Part shown: positions 40,073 through 49,521 of the stretch, in pieces | How the letters are laid out: each line of letters opens with the position of its first letter | How positions within the stretch are numbered: position 1 is the first letter of the stretch | Assembly (NCBI RefSeq): GCF_003130795.1 | Contig: NZ_CP029353.1 | Location: forward strand, 1,131,501 to 1,195,500 | Reading direction: 5' to 3' | Length of the DNA: 64,000 bases | DNA from: Azospirillum thermophilum | Lineage (GTDB): Bacteria > Pseudomonadota > Alphaproteobacteria > Azospirillales > Azospirillaceae | Made by a program: the position numbers and the translations under genes | Notes under the pieces: generated by a model | The model's database searches: none | What the model was told of the DNA's origin: nothing | What the model saw: the letters and a program-made list of their open reading frames with translations, nothing else

Positions 40073-40638
40073 GCCCCGTGATCTCCCTGATCCTGGACGT
40101 CGTCATCGTCGGCCTGCTGGCCGCGACGATCGCCTACGCGATCATCCTCAACAAGCAGATCGTCCATCTGCGCGAAAGCCGCGGCGAGATGGCCGAGCTG
40201 ATCAAGGGCCTGAACGAGGCCATGTCGAAGGCCGAGACGGGCGTGCGCGGCCTGAAGAAGACCGCGGCCGACACCGGCGAGGAGCTGCAGCGCACCGTCA
40301 CCAAGGCCCAGGCCCTGCGCGACGAGCTGCAGTTCATGATCGAGGCGGCCGATGCGCTGGCCAACCGGCTGGGCGCGGTCGGCGACGGCGACCGGCTGCG
40401 CGCCGCCGCCGCCGCCCGCCCGGCGCCGAAGCCGGCGATCACCGCCCGCCCGGCGCCGCGCCCGATCCCGGTGCCGATCGACGACCATGGCGAGGACGAA
40501 GACGCGCCGGCGTCCCTGCCGTCGCCGGCCCGCCGCTCCCCGGCCGCCGACCCGCTGGTGCGGGAGGGCGAGAGCCTGTCGCGGGCCGAGCGTGAACTGC
40601 TGCAGGCCATCGAGAACGCCGGGAAGGGCATGGGATGA
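40069..40638 (+). CDS. DUF6468 membrane-anchored protein of the fliL-fliM operon
   Basis: A 189-residue protein starting at GTG within the fliM stop. It has an N-terminal TM helix (ISLILDVVIVGLLAATIAYA), a coiled-coil domain (MAELIKGLNEAMSKAETGVR, then ELQRTVTKAQALRDELQFMI) and a Pro/Arg-rich C-terminal tail. It matches the alphaproteobacterial DUF6468 family encoded next to fliM. Its role is unknown; position suggests a motor or stator accessory. Its stop overlaps the next ATG. Confidence 0.82.
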   Translation: MSPVISLILDVVIVGLLAATIAYAIILNKQIVHLRESRGEMAELIKGLNEAMSKAETGVRGLKKTAADTGEELQRTVTKAQALRDELQFMIEAADALANRLGAVGDGDRLRAAAAARPAPKPAITARPAPRPIPVPIDDHGEDEDAPASLPSPARRSPAADPLVREGESLSRAERELLQAIENAGKGMG

Positions 40639-41600
40639 GCACCCCCTCCAACGACGAGCCCAAGGTGGTGATCCGCGCCGCCGGCGCCACGCCGCACGGC
40701 GTCCGCACCTCGGCCGGCGCCGCTCCGGCCCAGGCTTCCGCCGCCCAGGCCGCCGCGAGGTTCGGTCTGCCGGCCACCGCCGCGGCGAAGCCGGCCGCCG
40801 GGGCGAAGCCTGCCGCCCGGAAGGCGAAGGGCAAGCAGCGCAAGCCGGCCGCGGCCCGCCAGCCCCTGACGCAGCGGTTGCGGGCGCGGATGCAGGGCAT
40901 GCGTTTCCGCCTGCTGCCGGTGACGATCTTCGTCGCCGTCCTGATGCTGGGCATCAGGGTCGGCGACCTGTGGCATCTGGTGACGCGGGACGCCCGGTTG
41001 CCCGACTTTCCGGTGACCCTGGCCCAGGGGCCGCAGGGCACGCAGAATCCGCCGGCCGGGCCGACGGCGAAGCCCAAGGACGCGCCGCCGCCCAAGGAGG
41101 CCGGGAACAAGCCGCCGCCGCCCGCCCAGGGCGGGGCGAGCGCCAACCCCGCCGCCCCCGTCACCGCCGCCGTTCCGGAGCCGCTGGGGCCGATCAGCAA
41201 CGAGGAGCTGCTGCAGCACTTCGCCGAGCGTCGCGCCGAGATCGAGCGGCGCACCAAGGAGCTGGAGCAGCGCGAGGCCCTGCTGGCCGCCGCCGAGAAG
41301 CGCATCGACCAGAAGGTGGCGGAGATGGAGAAGACCCGCGCCGACATCCAGAAGATGATGCGGCAGGGCGACGAGAAGCAGGCGGCGCAGCTCGAGAGCC
41401 TCGTGAAGATCTACGAGACGATGAAGCCGAAGGAGGCCGCGCGCATCTTCGAGGAGATGGAGATGACGGTCCTGCTGGACGTCATCCAGCGCATGAAGGA
41501 AACCAAGACGGCGCCGATCCTCGCCGCCATGGATCCGGCCAAGGCGACCGCCGTCACCACCGCCCTGATCGAGCGCCGGGGCGTGCCGTCCGGCAAGTAG
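40635..41600 (+). CDS. motE: MotE-like flagellar motility protein
   Basis: A 321-residue protein with an Ala/Lys-rich cytoplasmic leader, one TM helix (LLPVTIFVAVLMLGI, about residues 92-106), a Pro-rich linker, a coiled coil (IERRTKELEQREALLAAAEK and following) and a C-terminal MgtE-N-like domain (LVKIYETMKPKEAARIFEEM). This is the MotE layout; in rhizobia MotE is a periplasmic chaperone for the MotC motility protein. It is the last gene of the fliL-fliM-DUF6468-motE unit and is followed by a strong terminator. Confidence 0.85.
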   Translation: MSTPSNDEPKVVIRAAGATPHGVRTSAGAAPAQASAAQAAARFGLPATAAAKPAAGAKPAARKAKGKQRKPAAARQPLTQRLRARMQGMRFRLLPVTIFVAVLMLGIRVGDLWHLVTRDARLPDFPVTLAQGPQGTQNPPAGPTAKPKDAPPPKEAGNKPPPPAQGGASANPAAPVTAAVPEPLGPISNEELLQHFAERRAEIERRTKELEQREALLAAAEKRIDQKVAEMEKTRADIQKMMRQGDEKQAAQLESLVKIYETMKPKEAARIFEEMEMTVLLDVIQRMKETKTAPILAAMDPAKATAVTTALIERRGVPSGK

Positions 41601-41670
41601 AAGGCGGCGGATAGAAGGGGGCGAATAGGGGCCGGAAAGTGCGGGTCGGCCGATCGGGGCCAATGGACGA

Positions 41671-41707
41671 AGGCGGCGCCATGCGGGGAGCGTGGCGCCG
41701 CCTTTTT
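41671..41707 (+). terminator. Rho-independent terminator of the fliL-motE operon
   Basis: AGGCGGCGCCA and TGGCGCCGCCT pair perfectly (11 pairs) around an 11-base loop, followed by TTTTT. It lies 70 bases after the motE stop, before a convergent small gene. Confidence 0.93.
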
Positions 41708-41732
41708 CCGTCCGGGGGAGGGGAGAGACCGC

Positions 41733-42038
41733 TCAGGCCGCCAGCCGTTGCAGGCGCCGGTCGAGGTCGTCGATGCACTCCATCAGGTCGGTGATGGCCT
41801 GATCCGCCTGGGCGCGCGCGGTCGGCCAGGTGTCGTCGTCGGCAAGCCGCGCCGCTTCGATCCGGGCGGTGGCGCGGTTCCGCTCGCCGCGCAGATTGTC
41901 GAGCATGCGCTCCCACCCTTCACGGCCGGCACCGCCGGACCGTTCGACGAAAGACCGAAGCCGGTCCATCCGCTCTGTCGCCTGATCGAGCAGGTCGCGG
42001 CATAGCTGATCGAAAGCTTGCCGGGTACGGCAGCTCAT
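41733..42038 (-). CDS. Small coiled-coil protein of unknown function
   Basis: A 101-residue, highly charged helical protein: QLCRDLLDQATERMDRLRSF and NRATARIEAARLADDDTWPT are typical heptad-rich stretches. There is no signal peptide. The ATG at 42038 has the near-ideal AAGGAGGTG, indicating strong translation. It converges with motE. I recognise no family; a stress-linked or nucleoid-type helical protein is possible but not supported by a motif. Confidence 0.72.
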   Translation of the reverse strand: MSCRTRQAFDQLCRDLLDQATERMDRLRSFVERSGGAGREGWERMLDNLRGERNRATARIEAARLADDDTWPTARAQADQAITDLMECIDDLDRRLQRLAA

Positions 42039-42460
42039 AGACACCTCCTTGGTGGATTTTGCGACGGCCGACCCTTGCTTGCACGCTGTCTTCTGTTGCA
42101 AGAAAAATGAAATGGACCGGGCGTTCCGTCCCGTTTTAAGGGAAGGTCCCAACCCGGGTCCTGAAGTGGTCTGGCCGTCCTGTGCGTTTCCTCTTCGAGC
42201 AGTTTTGTCCGCTCTGGCTTCGTTTGAGCCGTTCTCTTGTTGGGAGACGTTGTGCCTGAATTGGCTGGGCAGGTCAACTGACCCGAAGTTCATAGAGGGT
42301 CGACAGGTTGTCGCATCCTAAAGTCTGACTTGATCGTCATCCTGATGAAATAACAGGAGCTGACCTATACGTCATGCCGGCCGGTCGTCTGGGGCCGGGC
42401 AGGAGACGAGGTGAAGAAAGCGTGACAGCTTTGTGAAGATATCGGTCAGGTTGTCGCCGA
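42039..42460. other. 422-base intergenic region of lower GC content
   Basis: The stretch between the coiled-coil gene and bfd (both minus strand) is clearly less GC-rich than its neighbours, especially 42060-42360. It should contain the promoter of the strongly translated coiled-coil gene. The open frames here are Cys/Trp-containing and resemble nothing. I see no convincing -35/-10 pair or hairpin. Confidence 0.45.
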
Positions 42461-42697
42461 TTACTCGGCAGCGACGCCATATTCGTAAGCGCCACTGTTC
42501 GCCGGCGCCGGGCTGGTCGCGCAGGAACCGCAGCCGCCGCCGTGCTGTGCGGCCATCTCGCGCATCAGTGGCACGCATTTGCCGCACTGTACCTGACAGG
42601 AATGGTGGCGGAAGATGGAGGCTGGAGTGCGGGCCCCGTTGTCGAGGGCGGCCTTGACCTTCTTGTCGTTCAGCGCGTGGCAGATGCAGACGTACAT
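42461..42697 (-). CDS. bfd: Bacterioferritin-associated ferredoxin (Bfd-like [2Fe-2S] protein)
   Basis: A 78-residue protein with the Bfd cysteine pattern: CIC near residue 4 (MYVCICHALNDKKVKAAL) and C-x2-C in QVQCGKCVPLM, which bind one [2Fe-2S] cluster. Bfd reduces bacterioferritin to release iron. The ATG at 42697 is the conserved start. The C-terminal 25 residues are Gly/Ala-rich and extra to the core. A TGAGAAT half-site in an AT-rich stretch lies about 65 bases upstream, possibly for an iron regulator. No bacterioferritin gene is visible in the window. Confidence 0.9.
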   Translation of the reverse strand: MYVCICHALNDKKVKAALDNGARTPASIFRHHSCQVQCGKCVPLMREMAAQHGGGCGSCATSPAPANSGAYEYGVAAE

Positions 42698-42750
42698 GAA
42701 GCCTCGACGGTGCCCGGATGCACGAAGCGGAGTGACCCGCTGACCGCCCA

Positions 42751-42780
42751 TTTAATGCGATTGAGAATTGGTGTCAATTG
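42751..42780 (-). promoter_or_regulatory. AT-rich segment with Fur-like half-site upstream of bfd
   Basis: TTTAATGCGATTGAGAATTG continues into GTGTCAATTG. TGAGAAT at 42762 resembles one half of an alphaproteobacterial Fur-type site, followed by a weaker TCA half. The promoter of bfd is probably here. The operator reading is tentative. Confidence 0.3.
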
Positions 42781-42947
42781 CGCTCACGCGGCGGCAGCTC
42801 CCAAGTGGGGATGATGCGCGTGTTTGTCACACCCCGTTCCGATGGGGTAGGCGGAGCGGGTGCCGGAGCGCACGGGGCAAAGCCGGACGGCGGGCCGCCG
42901 GCGGAGGAGGCTTGCATTCCCCGGACGGCGGCGCTAGCCCCTTGGTC

Positions 42948-43925
42948 ATGAGCGATACAGCCCCCCAGACCCCCGCCGCCCCGTCCGATCCCGCCCGGTC
43001 CCAGGCCGTTCCGGCACCGGTTCCGCTGGGGGAGACCATCTACCTCGCCCCCGAAGGGTTCGTGGACGATCTGGTGGCCGAACTGGGCGAGGTCTCGCGG
43101 GTCGACGGCCGGCTGGTCTACGCCCCCGGCCCGGCGCGCCCGGCGGCCTGGGCGCAGAACATCTGGTACGATCCGGTGCGCATCGAGGTGCCGTCGATCA
43201 AGGGCGGCGCCAAGGCCCTGCGCTCCATCCAGCGCAACTGGGCGCTCTGGTCGCAGCGCCACCACCGCCGGGCTTCGCTGATCCAGGAGAACCTGCCGCA
43301 CGTCTCGGCCAAGCCGGTGAGCTTCCCGTCGCCCCTGCCGACCGCCCCGCTCGGCTCCTGGACGCTGGAGGACGAGACCACCATCATCGCCGCCGCCCGC
43401 TGTTCCAGCCCGTTCCGCCACGGCGAGCTGGTCTTCGTGGAGAACCGCACCGCGCCACCCAACCGCGCCTATCTGAAGCTGTGGGAAGCGCTGACGCTGT
43501 TCGGCGAGCAGCCGGGACCGGGCGACCGCTGCCTCGACCTCGGGGCCTGTCCGGGCGGCTGGACCTGGGTGCTGCACGAGCTGGGCGCCTCGGTGGTCAG
43601 CGTCGACAAGGCGCCGCTCGACCCGGCCATCGCCGCGCTGCCGCGGGTGGAGTACCGGCAGGAGAGCGCCTTCGGCCTGCGCCCGCAGGATGTCGGGCCG
43701 GTGGACTGGCTGTGCTGCGACGTCATCTGCTATCCGACGCGGCTGCTGCGGCTGGTGCGCGACTGGATGGACAGCGGTCTCGCCAAGCGCTTCGTCTGCA
43801 CGCTGAAGTTCCAGGCGGAAACCGACCACGAGACCGCCCGCGCCTTCGCCGCCATCCCCGGCGGCCGGGTGCTGCACCTCTACCACAACAAGCACGAGCT
43901 GACCTGGATCTGGCCGGCGCGCTGA
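42948..43925 (+). CDS. RlmM/FtsJ-like SAM-dependent RNA methyltransferase
   Basis: A 325-residue protein. The C-terminal Rossmann domain has CLDLGACPGGWTWVLHELGA (motif I), an acidic residue in VVSVDKAPLD and the catalytic-type Lys in CTLKFQAETDHETA. It resembles RlmM, which 2'-O-methylates C2498 of 23S rRNA, and the N-terminal part has the matching LAPEGFVDDLVAELG opening of the THUMP-like region. The ATG at 42948 is the natural start. It is likely monocistronic. The exact RNA target is inferred. Confidence 0.8.
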   Translation: MSDTAPQTPAAPSDPARSQAVPAPVPLGETIYLAPEGFVDDLVAELGEVSRVDGRLVYAPGPARPAAWAQNIWYDPVRIEVPSIKGGAKALRSIQRNWALWSQRHHRRASLIQENLPHVSAKPVSFPSPLPTAPLGSWTLEDETTIIAAARCSSPFRHGELVFVENRTAPPNRAYLKLWEALTLFGEQPGPGDRCLDLGACPGGWTWVLHELGASVVSVDKAPLDPAIAALPRVEYRQESAFGLRPQDVGPVDWLCCDVICYPTRLLRLVRDWMDSGLAKRFVCTLKFQAETDHETARAFAAIPGGRVLHLYHNKHELTWIWPAR

Positions 43926-44021
43926 GCGCGCCGAAGCCGCCAAGCCGCAGACATGCGCAATCGCGCAGGGCCGCCTTCGGCCGCGCGGTCGGATCGTCAT
44001 GTGCCGTCGAGGGGGAAGGGA

Positions 44022-44096
<75 letters not shown>

Positions 44097-44127
44097 GCCG
44101 GGACCGTTTGCCCCCGGTCGGTGGGGA

Positions 44128-44202
<75 letters not shown>

Positions 44203-44305
44203 GCCCTGATCTCGGTTGAGCGTCCTGCCTGCGCTTGGCAGGCCCGACCTCGCCCGACACTTCGCCGCCGACCGCCGGATCGCTGCCGCCGCCGAAGTGG
44301 CGCGG

Positions 44306-44334
44306 GTTATGCCATAGCCCCCCGCGCGATGCAA
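44306..44334 (-). promoter_or_regulatory. Candidate sigma-70 promoter of the tRNA-Thr pair
   Basis: On the minus strand TTGCAT and CATAAC are separated by 17 bases. Transcription would start about 95 bases before the first tRNA-Thr gene. The -35 is good; the -10 keeps ATAA only. Confidence 0.5.
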
Positions 44335-44397
44335 GCCGATAAAGCAGAAATTTCTCTCCTTCTTTCCTGCGCTTTAACCTTGGGGAGCAGGCGCGGA

Positions 44398-46332
44398 TCA
44401 GGCGTTGGCGCCGGCCTGGGGCAGCACCGCCTCGCTGCGGAAATCCGGCACGATGTTCGACAGGATGGTCAGCACCCGCTCGCCGTCGCCGGCCCTGGCC
44501 GCCGCCTCCAGCTCGCCCAGCGCGCGGTTGACCAGCGCATAGTCGATCAGCCGGGGCGAGGCGAGGAAGACGCCGTCGGCCTCGGTGCGGCTCGGCGCTT
44601 CGGCGGCGGTCAGGATCTCCTCGAACAGCTTCTCGCCGGGACGCAGGCCGGTGAACTCGATCCGGATGTCGACTTCCGGCCGGTAGCCGGCCAGCCGGAT
44701 CATCTGGCGGGCGAGATCGACGATCTTCACCGGCTCGCCCATGTCCAGCACCAGCACCTTGCCGCGGTCCTCCGAGCGCATCACGCCGTGGGCGGAGGCC
44801 TGCAGCACCAGCTCCACCGCCTCGCGCACGGTCATGAAGTAGCGGCGCATGTCGGGGTGGGTGACGGTCAGCGGCCCGCCCTTGGCGAGCTGCCGCGTGA
44901 AGAGCGGCACGACCGAGCCGGAGGAGCCCAGCACGTTGCCGAAGCGCACGGTCATGTAGCGGGTCGCCACCTCGGTCCCTTCGCGCGGCGGCAGGATGTC
45001 GAGGGCCTGGCAGTAGGTCTCGGCGAAGCGCTTGGTGGCGCCCATCACGCTGGTCGGCCGGATCGCCTTGTCGGTGGAGATCAGCACCATGGCGAGGCAA
45101 CCCGCCGCCCGCGCCGCGTCGGCGACGTTGCGGGTGCCGACCGTGTTGGTCAGCGCCCCCTCGGTCGGGTTCGCCTCGACCAGCGGCACATGCTTCAGCG
45201 CCGCGGCGTGGAAGACCATCGCCGGCTTGTGGTCCTGGAACAGGCGGAAGACGCGGTCGCGGTCGCGCACGTCGGCCAGCACGGCGTGGACGGCAAGGCC
45301 GGGGAAGCGTTCCCGCACCTCCATCTCGATGCTGTAGAGGTTGAACTCGCCGGCGTCGATCAGCACGAGGCTCTCCGGCGACAGGCCGGCGATCTGGCGG
45401 ACCAGCTCGCTGCCGATGGTGCCGCCGGCGCCGGTGACCACCACCCGCCGCCCCTCGATCAGCGAGCTCATGGCGCCGCGGTTCAGCACCGCCTGCGGCC
45501 GGCCCAGCAGATCCTCCAGTGCGATCGGCCGCACCTCGATCTTGCCTTCGCCGAGTGCCGACTTGAACTCCGTGAGGCTCGGCAGCCGTGACAGGACGAG
45601 GCCGAGCGAGTCCGCCTCTTCCAGCAGCCCGCGCAGGACGGTTCCCGAAATCTCGGTCTGGCCCTTGGTGACGATCAGCCGCTGCGGCCGGTCGCCCTTG
45701 CGCGCCAGCTCCTCGACCACCCTGGTCAGCTCCTCGGCGCTGCCCAGCACCGGCACGCCGCGCACCGCATGGCCGATGCGGCGCCCCTTCTCGTCCAGCA
45801 GCCCCACCACGCGGTAGGCGCCGTGGCCGCCCGACTGGTCGAGCGAGCGGATGAACAGTTCCGCCGCGTCGCCGACGCCCAGCAGCAGGACCGGGATGCG
45901 CGGGGTGCCGACCGTCTCGTCGCGGATCGACAGGCGGCGGTCCTTGAACAGGCGGTAGGCGAAGCGCGGGCCGCCCAGCAGCGCGATCTGCACCATCCAG
46001 AAGATCAGCGGCAGCGACCGCGGCAGCGCCTCCAGCCGGGTCAGCAGGAACATGGCCAGCACGAAGCACAGCATCGCCACCGTGACCGCGCGGACGAGCT
46101 GCGCCAGGTCCGGTATCGACGCATAGCGCCAGATGCCGCGATAGAGCCCGAAGAGAAGGAAGACGACGGCGGCGATGCCCACCACGATCGGCAGCGAGAT
46201 CAGCAGCGGCTCGGCATACGCGGTGAAGGCGAGCGAGCCGACGCGCAGGTACAGGGCCGCCGCGAAGGCGACCCCGGTCATGACGAGATCGTGCAGGTAG
46301 ACGAGGAATGCCCGCGGTGACGGGATGCGCAT
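44398..46332 (-). CDS. CapD/WbpM-like nucleotide-sugar 4,6-dehydratase, membrane bound
   Basis: A 644-residue protein. Four N-terminal TM helices (about residues 10-135) are followed by a Rossmann CoA-binding-like domain and the catalytic SDR domain with GAGGTIGSELVRQI near residue 300, the DNA-binding-like LADVRDRDR turn, and the STDKAIRPTSVMGATKRFAE segment. The usual SDR Tyr is replaced by the S/T-x-x-x-K form of this family. It converts UDP-GlcNAc to the 4-keto-6-deoxy sugar used in O-antigen or capsule. It is the last gene of the polysaccharide unit on this strand. Confidence 0.92.
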   Translation of the reverse strand: MRIPSPRAFLVYLHDLVMTGVAFAAALYLRVGSLAFTAYAEPLLISLPIVVGIAAVVFLLFGLYRGIWRYASIPDLAQLVRAVTVAMLCFVLAMFLLTRLEALPRSLPLIFWMVQIALLGGPRFAYRLFKDRRLSIRDETVGTPRIPVLLLGVGDAAELFIRSLDQSGGHGAYRVVGLLDEKGRRIGHAVRGVPVLGSAEELTRVVEELARKGDRPQRLIVTKGQTEISGTVLRGLLEEADSLGLVLSRLPSLTEFKSALGEGKIEVRPIALEDLLGRPQAVLNRGAMSSLIEGRRVVVTGAGGTIGSELVRQIAGLSPESLVLIDAGEFNLYSIEMEVRERFPGLAVHAVLADVRDRDRVFRLFQDHKPAMVFHAAALKHVPLVEANPTEGALTNTVGTRNVADAARAAGCLAMVLISTDKAIRPTSVMGATKRFAETYCQALDILPPREGTEVATRYMTVRFGNVLGSSGSVVPLFTRQLAKGGPLTVTHPDMRRYFMTVREAVELVLQASAHGVMRSEDRGKVLVLDMGEPVKIVDLARQMIRLAGYRPEVDIRIEFTGLRPGEKLFEEILTAAEAPSRTEADGVFLASPRLIDYALVNRALGELEAAARAGDGERVLTILSNIVPDFRSEAVLPQAGANA

Positions 46333-46383
46333 GCCGCTTGCCTCAATAGCTCTGCACCGCCCGGTTCCTGGACCGGCGGCGTC

Positions 46384-47337
46384 TCAACGGTCGGAAGCTT
46401 TGAACCATTCGGCCGTGGCGTGCAAGCCGGCGGCCGGGTCAAACGGTGGGGACCAGTCGAGCGCACGGCGGATGGCCGCGTCGTCGACGGTCAGCGATCC
46501 GGCGATGCGGTCGAACACCGCCTCCCGCTTGGCGAGCCTCGCCCCCAGTTCCATCACCGAGACGGGAACGGGCAGCAGCCGCGCCGGCCGGTCGAGCGCC
46601 TGGCCGATCGCCCGCACGAGGTCGGCGGTCGAGACCGGCTGGCCGTCCTGCACCAGGAACCGGCCGCCGGCCGCGTTGGGGTGGGTCAGGCAGGCGACGA
46701 TCGCGTCGGCGAGGTTGCCGACGTAGATCAGGCTCCGCCGGTTGTCGAGCCCGCCGAGCGGCAGCGGAATGCCGCTCGCCACCGCCTTCATCAGCGCCAG
46801 GAAGTTGCCGCGGACGCCGGGGCCGTAGACCAGAGGCGGGCGGATCACCGCCACCTCCAGCCCGGTGCGGGTGGCGATGTCGGTCAGCGCCCGCTCGGCC
46901 TCCAGCTTGGAGATGCCGTAGGCGGTGTGCGGGTCGGGTTCGGTGGTCTCGTCCAGCGGCTCCGGCCGGCTCTCGTCCACCAGCGCCTTGACGCTGCTGA
47001 GATAGACGAGGCGCTTGACCCCGGCCGCCGCCGCGGCCTCCGCCAGCCGGCTGGTGCCGAAGGTGTTGACCATGCGGAAGGCGGCGAGCGGATCGCCGGC
47101 CGTCTCCTTCATGACATGGACGCGGGCGGCGAGATGGACGATGCCCTCGATTCCCTCCAGGGCCTCGGCCCAGTCGGTGGTGGGGCCGATATCGTCGATC
47201 AGGGCGGTGTCGTCCGCCCCCGGCACTAAGCTGTCGGGTCGGCGGACGACGGCACGGACGCTGTGGCCGCGGTCGGCCAGCAGGGGGATGAGGGTGCGGC
47301 CGACGAATCCGGTCGCGCCGGTGACGAGTACGCGCAT
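46384..47337 (-). CDS. NAD-dependent epimerase/dehydratase (extended SDR)
   Basis: A 317-residue protein with the NAD-binding motif VLVTGATGFVGRTLIPLL at the N-terminus and the catalytic YGISK pair near residue 142. The layout fits UDP-glucose or UDP-GlcNAc 4-epimerases such as WbpP, or the quinovosamine pathway reductases found next to WecA-type transferases. Its ATG overlaps the stop of the transferase gene by one base (TGATG). Together with the CapD-like gene it probably makes an N-acetyl-6-deoxyhexosamine for the lipid-linked sugar. Confidence 0.87.
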   Translation of the reverse strand: MRVLVTGATGFVGRTLIPLLADRGHSVRAVVRRPDSLVPGADDTALIDDIGPTTDWAEALEGIEGIVHLAARVHVMKETAGDPLAAFRMVNTFGTSRLAEAAAAAGVKRLVYLSSVKALVDESRPEPLDETTEPDPHTAYGISKLEAERALTDIATRTGLEVAVIRPPLVYGPGVRGNFLALMKAVASGIPLPLGGLDNRRSLIYVGNLADAIVACLTHPNAAGGRFLVQDGQPVSTADLVRAIGQALDRPARLLPVPVSVMELGARLAKREAVFDRIAGSLTVDDAAIRRALDWSPPFDPAAGLHATAEWFKASDR

Positions 47338-48337
47338 CAGGCTTCTACCTGGACGGGGCGGGCCAACAGGGCCAGCAGGAGGATGACCGCCGCGGCTCCC
47401 GGCACCAGCGCGGTCCAGCCGACGACGACGGAGGCCGCGGCAAGCGCGGCCAGGATGATGTTCAGGACGAGGACCAGACGGACGACCTGCGCGTGGCTGC
47501 GCCCGCGCTGGGTTGCCTTCTGGTAGAAATGCTCGCGGTGCGCCTGCCAGATCTTCTTGCCCTCGGCCAGGCGGCGCAGCAGCGTGATGGTGGCGTCCGC
47601 CAGGAAATAGGCGGGGATCAGCAGGGCGGCCGGCCATTGGCCCAGCGCCGCCAGCGTCAGCAGAAGCCAGCCGAGCGTGAAGCCCAGCGGCACGCTGCCG
47701 ACGTCGCCCATGAACAGCTTGGCCGGGTGCCAGTTCCACATCAGGAAGCCGAGCGCCGCGCCGGCCGCCGCGAGCCCATAGGGGGCGAGGACCGGATCGA
47801 GCCCGGCGAGCAGCGCCACCAGCGCCGTCCCGGCCCCGATGGTCGCCGTCTCGCTGCCGGCGAGACCGTCGATGCCGTCCATGAAGTTGAAGAGGTTGAC
47901 GAACCACAGCCAGCCGACGGCGGCGAGCAGCCGGTCGGCCCACAGCGGCAGCAGCCCCTGGAACACCGGCGCGCCGTCCGGCAGGGCCGCCAGACCCAGC
48001 GCCACCGCGGCGGCCTGTGCCAGGAAGCGGGGTGCCGCCCCCAGGCTGCGCCGGTCGTCCATCCAGGACACCGCCATCAGCGCCGCCGCCCCGGCCAGCA
48101 CCGGCAGGATCGCCGCCGCCTCGCCGTGCCCCGCGCCGATCAGCGCCCAGGCCGGCAGCAGGGTCAGCATGACGCCCCAGCCGCCGCCGCGCGGGTGGGG
48201 ATGGCGTGGCTGGAGCGGTCGTTGGGATGGTCGAGGATGGCGCGCTGCCGCAGCCAGGACAGCACCCGGCCGGTCAGCCGCCAGGACACCAGCCAGGACA
48301 GGCCGAGCGCCGCGGCGAGGAGGAGGATGGCGGTCAT
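47337..48337 (-). CDS. WecA/MraY-family undecaprenyl-P sugar-1-P transferase with one frame break
   Basis: The N-terminal part (MTAILLLAAALGLSWLVSWR, ILDHPNDRSSHAIPT) and the main part (WGVMLTLLPAWALIGAGHGE onwards) lie in different frames. Adding one C at the CCC run (minus strand, at 48193-48195) gives SHAIPTPRGGGWGVML, the exact family motif, and a protein of about 333 residues. Asp-rich loop AVSWMDDRRSL, NLFNFMDGIDGLAG and HPAKLFMGDVGSVPLG are the catalytic loops. It transfers a HexNAc-1-P to undecaprenyl phosphate to start O-antigen synthesis. About ten TM helices are expected. A sequencing error is the likely cause of the break. Confidence 0.88.
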
Positions 48338-49515
48338 GACGCCTCCCGCGCCGGCGACGCGGCGCCGGCTGCGCCCTTCAGCGCCGCGCGGTAGAGGGCG
48401 ACCGTGCGGGCGCCGACCTTGTCGGAGGCCATGTCGGACTCGACGATGCGCCGGCTGGCCGTCCCGTAGCGGCGGCGCAGCTCCGGGTCGCGCACCAGCG
48501 TCTCCAGCGCGGCGGCCAGCGCCGCGACGTCGCCCGGCGGCACCAGGATCGCGTTCTCGCCGTTGCGCGCCACCTCGCGGCACCCCGGCACGTCGGTGGC
48601 GACGATGGCGCGCCCGCTCGCCGCTGCCTCCAGCAGGCTCTTGGGCAGCCCCTCGCCACCCAGCGTCGGCAGCGCCGCGACATGACAGCGCCGCCACAGC
48701 TCCCGCACGTCGGACAGATGGCCGGCCAGCTCGACCTCCGGCCGGGCGGCCCAGCCGTCGAGGGTGTCTTGCGGGAAGGAGGTGGGGTTGGCCGGGTCGG
48801 GCCTGCCGGCGACGATCAGCCGGACGTCCAGCCCCTTGGCCCGCAGCAGGGCGACCGCCTCGACCAGCCGGTCGATGCCCTTGTTGGCGAGCAGCCGGGC
48901 GGCGCAGCCGATCGCCACCGGCGGCGCCGGCGGTTCGGGCAGCACGGCGTAATGGTCGGTCTCGATGCCGGAGCCGCGGATGATCCAGGTGCGCCCCTGA
49001 TCGATCAGCCCCTGTCCGGCGAGCGTCCGGCGGTCGTCCTCGTTCTGCAGCAGGGTGAGGCTGTTGCGCCGGCGCAGCACGGCGCCGAGCGCCGGGCGCG
49101 CCACCAGCCCGGCCAGCCGCGCCTTCAGCCCGCCGGTGCCGATGAACATGGTGCCGAGCCCGGCCAGCGCGTTGACCACCGCCGGCACGCCGGCCAGCCA
49201 GGCGGCCAGCCCGCCGAACAGCACGGGTTTCACCGCGACGTGGTGGACGAGGTCCGGCGCCTCGCGGCGGTAGAGCGCCACCAGCCGGGCGATGGAGGAC
49301 AGCGCCTCCAGCGGGTTCAGGCTGCGGCGGTGCCAGGGCAGGGGCAGCAGGCGGAAGCCCTCCCCCTCGATCAGCGCGCCGTGGCGGTCGACGCGGGTGG
49401 CGACGGCGACCTCGAACCCGGCGTCGCGGGCGGCGCGGGCCATGGGAAGCCGGTGGGACCAGAAATACCAGTCCTCTGTCACCAGATAGAGCAGCTTGGG
49501 ACGGGCGGCGGCCAT
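48334..49515 (-). CDS. Glycosyltransferase family 4
   Basis: A 393-residue GT-B enzyme. The N-terminal domain (LLYLVTEDWYFWSHRLPMAR) and the C-terminal domain with VAIGCAARLLANKGIDRLVE, HVAALPTLGGEGLPKSLLEA and the family E-x7-E region (EGLPKSLLEAAASGRAIV) identify a GT4 retaining transferase. The same start motif is found in the WcaA/Cps-type transferases that act after the WecA-like enzyme. Its stop overlaps the transferase start by four bases. Donor and acceptor are unknown. Confidence 0.92.
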   Translation of the reverse strand: MAAARPKLLYLVTEDWYFWSHRLPMARAARDAGFEVAVATRVDRHGALIEGEGFRLLPLPWHRRSLNPLEALSSIARLVALYRREAPDLVHHVAVKPVLFGGLAAWLAGVPAVVNALAGLGTMFIGTGGLKARLAGLVARPALGAVLRRRNSLTLLQNEDDRRTLAGQGLIDQGRTWIIRGSGIETDHYAVLPEPPAPPVAIGCAARLLANKGIDRLVEAVALLRAKGLDVRLIVAGRPDPANPTSFPQDTLDGWAARPEVELAGHLSDVRELWRRCHVAALPTLGGEGLPKSLLEAAASGRAIVATDVPGCREVARNGENAILVPPGDVAALAAALETLVRDPELRRRYGTASRRIVESDMASDKVGARTVALYRAALKGAAGAASPAREAS

Positions 49516-49521
49516 CGGCGG

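Noticed and set aside
42049..42321. 90-codon plus-strand open frame in the low-GC gap
   Set aside because: It has no ribosome site or family similarity, and it covers the promoter of the strongly translated minus-strand gene.
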